A DNA stretch of 64,000 nt, from contig SPDT01000009.1 of the NCBI GenBank assembly GCA_008477525.1, forward strand, positions 930,001 to 994,000, in the 5' to 3' direction. A program made the translations under genes and the position numbers. The notes under the pieces are model-generated. The model made no database searches. It worked only from the letters and a program-made list of their open reading frames with translations, and had not been told where the DNA came from. Origin of the DNA: Hypomyces perniciosus (Eukaryota; Ascomycota; Sordariomycetes; Hypocreales; Hypocreaceae). The number at the start of each line of letters is the position of its first letter. The first letter of the stretch is position 1. Shown here piece by piece: positions 54,682 to 64,000 of the stretch.

Positions 54682-55650
54682 GATGTCGACTTGTTAAGGC
54701 ATGATCGGCTCAAAAAAGAGCGCGCACGTTCAGACCCGGATGGAACATGGTTACGAGAGAAAAAATGGGCTCATAGCATTCGGCATGATGGCAAGGTGAT
54801 GAGCCCTGCAGATGTACGTAGGTACTACAACTTCCAAGGGCTTGATGAAATGGATGCACTTCCATGAGTGCAAGGTTGGTGTGGTCGGATATGGGAATGA
54901 GAGCAGGACGCTGACCGAGGGAATGGCATTTTGCGGTCTAGCAGGTGTGTATCTATGCCAACCGCAAGTGTATTTTAGTATAATGTCGATGTATTGCCGA
55001 CTGCGGATACTGAGGGCAGGCGATTGTCGTCTCGCCACATTCATGCATTATGAGGAGCCCGGCCGGAAAACGGTGATGCACAGCCAGCTCTGGGTCTGGA
55101 ATAATGGATGTTTACCAAGTGGAATAAGCATCGACCCCTGTCTTCGGTAGCTGTAAGGACAATCTATCTGGAGTTGCGGACTGATGTCGACAGTCTCAGC
55201 AATGGGTCTTGACTTTGGACTGCTCGTTTGATGATTTGGACCAAGGTGTAGTTACCATACTGCCCATGTTTTAGGCATCGAGCCTTCCAATGTTAATAGG
55301 CAGGTAACAGACAAGTTGCAGCTAGCATAGTACAAAATGCAGGCATGCAGGCTGCAAACATATCTATCACAATTGAGTTCGACCTCGGTGACATCGCCTG
55401 ACGCCAGCTTTCTTGGGAACGGAATTGTAATAGGGGCAATGCGTAAAAGGAGATTTCATCAATGAGGGAATCAGGAACTTTTATCAAACTTTCATGCAAC
55501 TAATACTGTGCGAGCAGGCTTCCATCGCACCGACCATTGTTCCGCGTAGTGGTCTGTGCGCAACACCAGCGCGTGAACGTAACATGGCGAACGCGCAGTC
55601 TTTATTGTGCTTTTGCAAGGGGAAGCGTTACCATGCTTATCGCATAAGCC
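54682..55650. other. Intergenic, nothing recognised
   Basis: No gene recognised; a 112-codon plus-strand frame at 54812-55147 starts with ATG 54812 but shows no family features. Confidence 0.4.
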
Positions 55651-58128
55651 ATGACCCAAATGCGAGGTGCTACGGAAGCTGATACGAGGGTGGTAGTGGC
55701 CTGCGATATGGGTTCCGCATATACCTCCGTGACATACATCGTTTTCCGGGATGGAAAACACGAAGTCTTCGACGTCGCGAATTGGGAAAATGCACCCTGC
55801 AACGATAATCAACCCGGCAATGAGAAAACCGAAGTGCCAACGTGTGGTTACATGCATGATGGGAAGCTTGAGTTCGGATACTTGCCCCCAGACTCCTCTA
55901 TCCCCTTAAACAACACGGTATGGGGGATGAAAGCCCACTTTGACAAGAAGCAGGATTCCATTTGGCAGTCCTTCAATAGCCAAATAACGAAGCTTGGCCT
56001 GAATGCGGATAACTTCGTCACCCAATTCTCGCAGAAAGTATGGGACCATACAGTCAAGGAGATGGAGAATCAAGACGTTTCGCCTGAAAGTATAGTCTGT
56101 GTGGTGTTTACCATCCCAGCGTCGTTTATGAGTCCGGCATGCCAAGAAAAAGTACAAGAACTTCATAGCCCCTGGCCACTCAAAGACAAGGGTGCATTCA
56201 TGTATGAAATAGAGGCCACAATCCACTCCGTCTATCATGCAAACTCCCAGCTCCAGAAGGCTGCTAGCGAAACGGTAAAGTCCTTTTCCCCCAAGTATCA
56301 ACCCCTGTCTAACAATAGTAGGGAGGAGTTTACGTCGCTGGTATAGATGCTGGCGGCATGATCATGGTATGTGCTGTCTATCTGGATATGTTCTGCAGCT
56401 AATGGTCACTGCGACATAGAACTTTGGGGCTTATCATATTCAAACCTGGACGATCTCTGGCATCACGCATACAGTTATTAGACAGCTTGTTGATCCCACG
56501 AGTGTGAACGCTGGAACAGAGTACATCAAGTTTGAGTTGATGAAACGCGCCCCAGGAGATCATGAGCCTATGTTTCAGAAATTCCTAAACCAACGAAAGC
56601 TAGCCGACATCACTTACAATCAGAAGACGATCTCGGGAAATCAGATAGGTCAATGGGAGGAGAAATTCTACGGCGAGGCGGCCGAGTCCTTTCGCAAAGG
56701 CCTATCTGATCTCGCTAAAAAGGCCGAGGATGGGGAGTTTGAGATCCCTTTTATCATTTTCGGCGGTGGCTCATCCAATTCGGAATTTTTCTCCAACAAA
56801 ATGCGCGAAAACTTTAAGAATACTTTCCCGAGTGCTGGTATTCTTAAGCCATCTCGACGAGCGTCAGTTTGCCGTGAGCCAAGTTGCATTCGTTTCTTGC
56901 TCTAACAGCCATCACAGCAACGTCAATTCCAGGGGCGCAATTCTTGCATGGAGCAAGTTCAATGCCGAAGACGCCCAGACGATTCTCAAACACTCCAACT
57001 TTGGTTTCCTTGCAGGTTACACGATCAAAACGAGGCGCAAGAAGCATGATGAATTCGCTGAACAGTCAATGTTTGATGAAGGGTCAACATCATCCTTTGT
57101 GGATGAGGATCGGTTGTATGTTTTGAAGAAATATGTGAGTTCCTTCCCTAGAATTTCTAGCTTTTGTTAATATGACTTCAGGGTCAAGACTTCCGGGAGA
57201 TCTCTAACAAGATACTTGAGCTTTACATAGACTTTGACGAGTCAGCTTCTGAGCAGACGATTTCAGAAGCCATCCAAACACTAGCTGTTACTCCATGCTA
57301 CTTTCCCGGAAACACGGCACTCTGTTCCGTAAAACATTTCTGGGACTCAATTCCAGGTAAACAATTGCGGAAGGGAGGGGTGGACATGGCTGCTATTGAT
57401 TTGCAAATACCATTAAGAACATCGAATGAACTAGCGAGAGAGGTTGTGAAAGGTTTGGGACGACACCTTACTTATGAAGTACAAATTCAGATCAGGGCAT
57501 CCAACCACCTCTATTTGAAGGTTACTTCCAGGGGAGCGTGTCTATCTGAGGTTCATTTGCAATTAGCGACCGATCCCGGAAGCGGGCGGTTTATCCTTGT
57601 GCCCTGGACATCCCAGGACCCAACCAATATCTATCTCGACTTTGCCGGTGAGAGAAAAGCAAGTAATCCCAAGCAGCAGCCGAAAAAAGGGAATCATCGG
57701 TAAGTTCTCTGCAAACGATGGACTATCCTACGCGCACTCACATATTCTATAGGAAAGAGAAGCAGCACTATAGCCTAGAAGTCCCGGGTGGTAGGATAAA
57801 AAAAGGACGGGTACAGAAACCAAAGTTGAGGTGCCGACTTGATGCTCGACAGCAAGCGAATATTCCAAACAAAGCCAGCTCTGGGACCACCACAACACTA
57901 TCTCTGAGAGAGAGGCTAGGTAGGCAGCCGGTCATCACATCTAGGCCATTAAAAGACGCCCCAAGAGCTTCGAACGAAGGTGTTGGACAGTTGGGCACAG
58001 ATACCGCCTCTCTCGGGCGAGCAGGCCGATCCCCAATCAAGGAAAACAGACCAGCCAACTTACCAGTCGAGGGTTCTGGTGGCAAAGCGATCTCATCAAT
58101 CACCATAGCATCGCTTCTGGATGGATAG
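55651..58128 (+). CDS. Divergent Hsp70/actin-like ATPase, six exons, 735 aa
   Basis: ATG at 55651; predicted exons 55651-56274, 56322-56366, 56420-56862, 56933-57134, 57182-57699 and 57753-58128 sum to exactly 736 codons with all phases consistent. The N-terminus has the phosphate-1 loop VVVACDMGSAYTSVTYI; exon 2 encodes GGVYVAGIDAGGMIM, the phosphate-2 position; exon 3 ends with FIIFGGGSSNSEFFSNKM, the adenosine motif; exon 4 has RGAILAW and SNFGFLAGY. The C-terminal 130 residues are basic and disordered (RIKKGRVQKPKLRCR, SLRERLGRQP). It belongs with the fungal divergent Hsp70-like ATPases rather than canonical chaperones; the substrate-binding domain is not recognisable. Intron 3 uses a less usual GTCAGT donor. 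No lesion seen; function unknown. Confidence 0.75.
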
Positions 58129-59527
58129 TTTCTTCTGTCTACACTCAATTAATGGGGTGTGTGTGGTATTTCGGGAGGAGGGGGCTTGGTCGCGGCTTTG
58201 GAATGACTGCATAATGGGATTTTAGCCCTGCAATAAAGTCTTCTTTCATATATGCAGTACCTGCTTAGACGGACCATGTAGAATTCAGGAAGGGTAGCCT
58301 TATAGGAGACCACTATCTGCAGGTTGGCATGTAGGAGCCGAAAAGGTCGGATCAGATCGGAGTCGTGTGAAAAGTAAGAGTGCCGAGATCTGTAGGAGAC
58401 GGAATTGCTCACTACGGATATTCCCCGCTACAAAACGTTCGCTGTCGATAATCGTATATCAGGTTCAAGCAGTTGGTTGTAAAGGTCACGAAGGGTGATG
58501 CCACGGGAGGACCTGACTGAGCTGAGTCCTCGATCGCTATATACTTCCAGTAGTCCTATATATGTATCTATTGGCATAATAAAATGGATGTGTTGTCTAT
58601 ATCTTCCCACCTTCTGACGCAACTGCTATGTAGAATACAAGCAGTTGCAGCCCCTATCGCCTCAGAAATTATCCTCTCACGATAGCTCCGGACGCCGATA
58701 TACCGAATACTATATACCTGCCAAAAACCGATTATGCAGAATCGTAAATTGTATATTCAATAAAGGCAGTATGCATACAGGAAGCTACAGCAAGGCTAGG
58801 AGTGAAATTATTGTAGTGTCAAGAAGCACTGTCCCGCTATCCAAATGTTGCACCTGCGACGCTCTTCCCAAATATCGGGGACCTCAACCACCATGTGACT
58901 CAAATTGCCCTCTGACTTGTACTTTTGCTGCAAAACCTTACATTATGTACAGAAGCCCCCAATTCTGCTACTTTTTGTGGCTGTAGAATCGGCGGCACAG
59001 TCTCATTATTGTAGATCTATCCGAAAACCCGAGCCTGATCATCTGCCGACACAAATACTTGCCATTTGTCGTCATTTAGCAGCCCTTCTACCTGTGCCAT
59101 TCTGACTTCATAGTACAGTATCGTGATGTATTAGATTATCACCGTAGGCAGAAATTTGGCATCCCCCGGCCCAGGTACATCGCTCCGTCGCTCAGCTCTA
59201 TCAGTCAAGTCTTTTGTCTCACCCAATAGCAAAGATTTCTTATTAGTAGTCATTGCGATCGTGTTTGGTTGGAGTCAAACCGCTATACCACAACAATTAT
59301 ATTTGAAGTCTGACTTACATATATGCATCGTATAATAGGTTACGAATATTGTTGGCCAGAGACATTCCTAAAACGCGATGGAGTACGTCTTCATTGCAGC
59401 GGATGCATAAAATAGCGGGTTTAGATTTGTTGTGACGAAAGCCGAGAGATCGAACCCTTAAGAGGTCATTTTGGGTGGGTAGGCTTTGTGTGGTAGCCTT
59501 GTGATTAAATGCAATGATGGTTTCTTG
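58129..59527. other. Intergenic, nothing recognised
   Basis: 1.4 kb without a supported gene or repeat. Confidence 0.4.
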
Positions 59528-59991
59528 TACAGTAGCGGCCGAAACCAGTGTCCGCTATTTGTGTGTTTAGAAACTCTCTGGGCACGGACCAGACTGCTGC
59601 CTGCTGTAGCCACTACTATACAATAAAGCTTGGCAGGTTGTTCTCTAACATCAGCCTAACAAAAGCCATTTATGGCTTTTTAATGTTAAAAATTGAGATT
59701 TTGATCCTTCTTATTCTTAAAAGTCAGGAACAGCAACTTTAAAATACAGCACTTCTGGATCTAAAGGTTTTTCTATTGATAAAGAGCCTAGAGCGACTTT
59801 CGGCAGTTTCTTGCCGCTCCCCTCTATGTAGCAATGGCGAAATTGTTTTTATATAATGTTAGGTAAACATTAACAAAGCACGGTTAGGCTGTGTTCATAG
59901 AAGTATCGGCTACAGAAACCAGAGGCATGATCTGTGCCTAGAAACTTTCTATACATACAAAATGCGGACACTCATTTCGGCCTCTACTGTA
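59528..59991 (+). mobile_element. Mariner/pogo-type MITE, copy A
   Basis: 464 bp bounded by TA CAGTAGCGGCCGAAAC on the left and TTTCGGCCTCTACTG TA on the right. The terminal inverted repeats extend about 60 bp with mismatches (common AGTGTCCGC, GAAACT, GGCACGGACC blocks). The interior is AT-rich and non-coding. TA duplication and the CAGT start indicate mobilisation by a Tc1/mariner or pogo-type transposase not present in the window. Confidence 0.8.
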
Positions 59992-60252
59992 AATACCCCG
60001 TAGCCTTTCTGGGGTCGAATGAAGAATAACCAAGACCTCATAGGAGTAAATATAATTAAAACATCTTGCTGGAGACAGAGGCAAGATGGGCCTGAAAGGA
60101 TATTATGTAATGCCGCTGGAGAGGCTAAAATTGCAGTGCATCGGAAGTGTACAGCTGGGCGTCGTTACATAGTAATACGATACATTCAAGACCAGAATCG
60201 GTTGCCTCTTTCACTAAACTCTTTCAACGATGTAAGTTGCACAATCTGATTC

Positions 60253-60710
60253 TACAGTAGAGGGCGAAATGAGTGTCCGCATTTTGTATGTATAGAAAGT
60301 TTCCGGGCACAGACCATGCCTCTGATTTACGTAGCCGATACTTTTATCAACATAGCCCAACTGTATATTCTTAATATTTACTTACATTACATAACAACAA
60401 TTTCGCCGTTGCTATAATGGGGAAAGACAAGAAACAGCCATAAGTCGCTCTAAGCTTTTTATTAGTAGAAAAAGTTTTCGATCTATAAGTGCTGTGTTTT
60501 AAAGTTGCTGTTTCTGACTTTTAGGAATAAGAAAGATCAAAATCTTAACATATAATATAATAAGCCACAAATGGCCTTTTTTAGGCTAATATTAAAGAAT
60601 AACCTGACAAGCGTTATTCTATAGTACTAGCTACCGCAGGCAGCAGTCTGGTCCGTGCCCAGAGAGTTTCTAAACACGCAAATCGCGGACACTTATTTCG
60701 GCCTCTACAG
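60253..60710 (-). mobile_element. Mariner/pogo-type MITE, copy B, inverted relative to A
   Basis: Homologous to copy A over its length but in the opposite orientation, 261 bp further right. Its ends are TACAGTAGAGGGCGAAATGA and TTTCGGCCTCTACAG. Between A and B lies an unrelated spacer (59992-60252). Confidence 0.8.
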
Positions 60711-60946
60711 CCTTCTTTGACAAGTGCAATAAATAATAGGAATGTTGATTGTGGCTTCTCATAGGTGTGTCTTATCGTACGATTCGTCGAGGCCAGATCT
60801 GGCCATCACGAAACCTATACATCCAAATAGTCGGCCTAGACTATCTTGAACTAATGCACCACGAGAAAGGTTGATCCTTCCAACTAAATTCAGGTTTATC
60901 CTGATCACGATCAAGTGGCTCATGATACCTCTCTATAATTGCAACC

Positions 60947-61363
60947 ATGAAGGTCACCGGCGCTGAAGTTGCTGTCCTCAGAATGTCTGCCTTCGCCCAT
61001 GGCCACATGGAAATGAAGTCTCCTCCCCCCTTTCGCTCCAAATTCAACCAGAACACTGACCAGAACATTGAATAAAATACAATCTCGCCGGTCTCCGCCG
61101 GTGGAGGTGACTTCCCATGCCAGGGTTATCACAAGCTATTACTTGGTACCCCGGAGGGTAAGTCTGTGGCAATCTGGACTCCTGATGGCACTTATGGCTT
61201 CTCTATTACAGGCTCTTCCAACCACAAACGCGGTACATAGCTGCTAGGCCTCCCTCTCTTACGACAAGGGTAGGACGTGGAAGACCATCCACTCGTACAT
61301 TGGAAGTTGTGCTCCCTCAGGTGACTCCAACTGGTCCTTCACACTTGCCAACGAACCCTGTTG
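60947..61363 (+). pseudogene. AA11-like LPMO relic, 3'-truncated
   Basis: ATG at 60947 starts a degenerate signal sequence ending FAHGHMEM, so the mature protein would begin with the His of the copper histidine brace. An in-frame TAA follows QNIE (61073-61075); then PVSAGGGDFPCQGYHKLL and VAIWTPDGTYGFSITGS, a TAG after KRGT, and after a shift SYDKGRTWKTIHSYIGSC and SNWSFTLANEP. These blocks match secreted chitin-active AA11-type polysaccharide monooxygenases. The C-terminal third (second His and Tyr region) is missing. Non-functional. Confidence 0.7.
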
Positions 61364-61968
61364 GTGAGAAGCGGAGAGTGAAAAAAAAACCGACTGGACC
61401 GATCCGCAATACGGAGTAGTACTTGGGTAAACACGAATTTAGTATGGAATTCTGGGTATCAACAGGTAGAGGAGGCGAACCATGCCTCTGTTGATGTACA
61501 CGAGTACTCGTAATCATCGTTATCGATTCAATCAAGGTTCGTTTCCTTCAGCACCGCATGGTTTGGCCGCGGTAAAAAGATGATATCGATATTTTCATGC
61601 TGTTTTTGCCTTGCATACCTCTTCCAACCGCTGACACAAGCTACTAAAACCATCGTGCTGCTGCATTTCTGACGACGAAATGAGCAGGATCTAACATACT
61701 GCGCCAGCTTTTTAGCTGATAGGCTCAGATGGCTCTGATGTACGCCATTCACTGCTGCCTGTGTGTGATACTGTACCGGCATGCTGCATGAACTTGTGCA
61801 TGGGGGTCTGGCGCAAATAATTAACTATTGATCGACCGCAACCTGCGTCGAAATGGCGAAATGCTAGCTCCTTGGGCTTCAACCACATATTATTGGTTCA
61901 AATGACCAGATAGAGGTCTTAGATGAACATGGCCAATCAAGGGCTAAGGCGGAAACCTTCCGCCTACT

Positions 61969-62001
<33 letters not shown>

Positions 62002-62118
62002 AAACAGAGTATATAAAGGTACTTCCTTTGCTTCACTAACATCCGACAACCCTCTGTTCCAGGCTCTTGCTTGAGCTTCCGTTTTTTGTTCACAGCCTTT
62101 CCTGTCGCGTCCGCAACT
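61364..62118. other. Intergenic with a 30-nt poly-C run
   Basis: No gene recognised. 61970-61999 is an uninterrupted run of 30 C, 120 bp upstream of the next gene's ATG. Upstream TACGGAGTA-type sequence lies at 61412-61422. Confidence 0.6.
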
Positions 62119-63043
62119 ATGCCAATGGTAGATAGAGTGGTCATTCCTGGGGGTGGTAGGTATGTCTGGCCTGATGACTCCTCAGCAACATACAAAATGT
62201 CACCGGCCGAATGGCAATTGCGCACCGAGTACCTTCATCCCACATACATCAAGAGACAATGTTATCTCCAATCTCGGCAGACCTACCCAGAGCATTCAAC
62301 CCTAATGATCAAAACTAGGGCCGAAGGCGATGGCAGGCCAAAACTCGAACCGGATAATAATAATTGCAGCTCCTCGCAAGCAACGATTGAGAGTAAGTTC
62401 AGTCGTTACCTGTCATGGACAGTAGTTTTGGGTAAGTCCGTGAGCTAAAGACTAATGACCTGACCTTGTTGTTAGGAGCCGAATCGGAGGTGAGAGAGTG
62501 GATGGAAGAAGTGAAAGCAGAGTATGATCAGGGGGCCCTGGGGCCCGGGCATGGGCGAAGGAGCACATCGGAAGAGGGTAACATACATCAAGTTCTGCAA
62601 CATTCTTGTTGCATACTTCATCCATGGTTCTCTCTCTAACTTTGAGAATAGGGGGCCATCCGCGAGCGCACCCCGCTAATCTTGGCCCAAATGAGCTTCG
62701 CGAACACGGCCACTCAGCTAAACGACGCTCAGCTATAGCCAATCCACCGAAGAGAGGCAAGAAACGAGCCCTACAACTAAAACACCGCATGAATCTGCGG
62801 AAACGCCACAAAGATGTTGCTGCTTCCTCATCACAAACTACAATCAAAACGTGCCAAGGGGAGCGTATCTCTATTGACATTCAGTATCTTAAAGATGTTC
62901 GAATTGAAGATGGGGAGCTAATATTTTCAGCCAAAGTGGATCTCATGCTTGAGGATATTCATGGGGCTGAAAACCGCAGGGCGGCCAAGAGGCTTCTCAC
63001 CCAGAGACTTGGGAAAGAGGTAGGGGCGCTTATTGATGTGTGA
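62119..63043 (+). CDS. Hypothetical protein, three exons, 268 aa
   Basis: ATG at 62119; exons 62119-62431, 62476-62577 and 62652-63043 (TGA) join in frame with donors GTAAGT and GTAACA and acceptors TTAG and ATAG. The protein begins MPMVDRVVIPGGGRYVWPDD, has a charged middle, a strongly basic segment (KRGKKRALQLKHRMNLRKRHK) and a C-terminal beta-rich part (ISIDIQYLKDVRIEDGELIF, KVDLMLED). The basic block suggests nucleic-acid binding or nuclear import. No domain recognised; no lesion. Confidence 0.6.
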
Positions 63044-63642
63044 TCTAGGCTGTAATCGGTCAGTTCATGGCTCGTCACTGGAGAGTTAGGATGATAGGGA
63101 AAGTCTATAGTTTAGACGGTTGAACTGCGCTGTTCACTCTGGTTAATATGGGTTTATTGCTCTTATCTTGCCGTGGCGTAATCCACAGGTCTGTCTGTAT
63201 CTGCCAAAGACATTTATTTCCTATGGTTGCAACCAATGATACCAATCAAGAAGTAATGTACTCTTATATGTATTAACGTCAGAAAAGGCATTGTCTTTGT
63301 ATCCAGTCGACAAAATAGCATCAGTCTCTTCCTAGATCGAGCAATAATATAAGCATATCACATGAAATTCTAGGCGGATTCCATGACCGATGCTCCCATC
63401 AAAACAAAAAATTATGTTCTACGTTCAAGATGGTTTGGGATTAATTGATGCGGACGCAATTCTATAAGTAAACAGCACCGGATTAAAAGTACTGTATTGG
63501 TTAGGAAATTTTCATCGTGTTCTTTATGTAATCGCTCTCGCCACAAGGCTGCCACAACGTCGCGGCTAGGTCAGGACAGTACAGTTGCAGAGCAATAAAC
63601 ATATTTATGTATTCTGGACCAAGTCTTGATACATACTCTATC

Positions 63643-64000
63643 TCAATGGCACGTGGGTGGCAAACACCCAGTCACATCTTTCCCCCTTATCAAGAGCAAG
63701 ACTCCATCCCGGTTCACCGAAATGCTCCCATGAACACCAGCGTTCTGGTCTTGCCAGAGGTTGTTCTCCTTTTGTAGCAGAATAGTAGCGTCACCTTCAC
63801 CATCCTCACCACTACACTTCACTTCTATTGAAAGGCTGTCAAGGCAGGCAAGAACCAACCTATGTGGCCAGATATGCGCAGTTTGATCCTCCCATAACTT
63901 GTGATGGACACCCCGGCTGAGGGTAAGATGATGTCCAGATTTTAAGTCGAGTATCAGTCTTTCAACGGACATAGACACTTCCCAGTTTTGATAAACCTTG
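63643..64000 (-). CDS. Partial gene at the window edge, C-terminal part
   Basis: A minus-strand frame is open from the edge (64000) to TAG/TAA-type stop at 63643-63645, about 118 codons: LILDLKSGHHLTLSRGVHHK, VLACLDSLSIEVKCSGEDGE, ILLQKENNLWQDQNAGVHGS. No ATG inside the window clearly starts it, so it probably begins beyond the edge. Beta-rich character; family not recognised. 63044-63642 shows nothing. Confidence 0.35.
   Translation of the reverse strand, partial: KVYQNWEVSMSVERLILDLKSGHHLTLSRGVHHKLWEDQTAHIWPHRLVLACLDSLSIEVKCSGEDGEGDATILLQKENNLWQDQNAGVHGSISVNRDGVLLLIRGKDVTGCLPPTCH

Noticed and set aside
61317..61535. Minus-strand ORF over the LPMO relic
   Set aside because: Overlaps recognisable AA11 sequence on the plus strand and shows no family features.
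1..64000. CRISPR array, rRNA or tRNA genes
   Set aside because: No regularly spaced short repeats, no rRNA-like sequence and no convincing tRNA fold were seen.

Overview
The window is fungal nuclear DNA, most likely from a filamentous ascomycete (Pezizomycotina), and the gene content suggests Sordariomycetes/Hypocreales. The evidence is short GT-AG introns of 44-70 bp with recognisable branch sites, fungal-restricted families (PNP/NB-ARC/TPR NLR, MYND, HNH, PD-(D/E)XK, DUF3638-type, LysM and AA11-like secreted proteins) and a fungal TE spectrum (Tc1/mariner, pogo-like, hAT, MULE, Tad-like LINE, LTR). Taxonomy is inference only. I see no rRNA, tRNA or CRISPR.

The whole window reads as an accessory or subtelomere-like, repeat-rich region. 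Many genes carry one to four lesions (single nonsense codons, 1-base frameshifts, truncations) while their domains stay easily recognisable, so the decay is recent and light. A minority look intact.

Layout. 0.4-5.2 kb: pogo-like tail, nested LTR remnants, a three-exon MYND protein, a decayed mariner element, an FG-repeat ORF and a 5'-truncated LINE. 5.6-8.4 kb: an NLR pseudogene (PNP + NB-ARC + TPR). 8.7-15.9 kb: three copies of an unnamed fungal gene family, one chimeric with a PNP fragment, interleaved with DDE, mariner and hAT sequence. 16-20.4 kb: an inverted-repeat element, an AT-rich stretch, an intact PD-(D/E)XK-like gene and a kinase-like relic. 21-24.5 kb: a broken HMT1-type ABC transporter and a MITE. 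25-31 kb: relics of a giant DUF3638/3645-type protein and a MULE, then three gene models without lesions. 32.6-34.4 kb: an F-box-family gene. 34.4-40 kb: repeats, a LINE RNase H scrap, a small secreted protein and a solo LTR with target-site duplication. 40.4-46 kb: an intact CENP-C/Mif2 paralogue, two unknown ORFs and a second nuclease-like gene. 46.6-54.7 kb: F-box-like genes, a broken LysM effector and two HNH-family genes. 55.6-58.1 kb: a six-exon divergent Hsp70/actin-like ATPase. 59.5-64 kb: an inverted MITE pair, an AA11-like LPMO relic, a 30-nt poly-C run, an intact unknown gene and a partial gene at the edge.

The genes do not form one pathway. The recurring themes are recognition/defence (NLR, PNP modules, HNH and PD-(D/E)XK proteins), secretion (LysM, AA11) and chromosome biology (CENP-C paralogue). 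The CENP-C paralogue in a TE-rich accessory setting is the most notable single item. Exon junctions are my own manual predictions; database assignments are from memory of families and were not searched.
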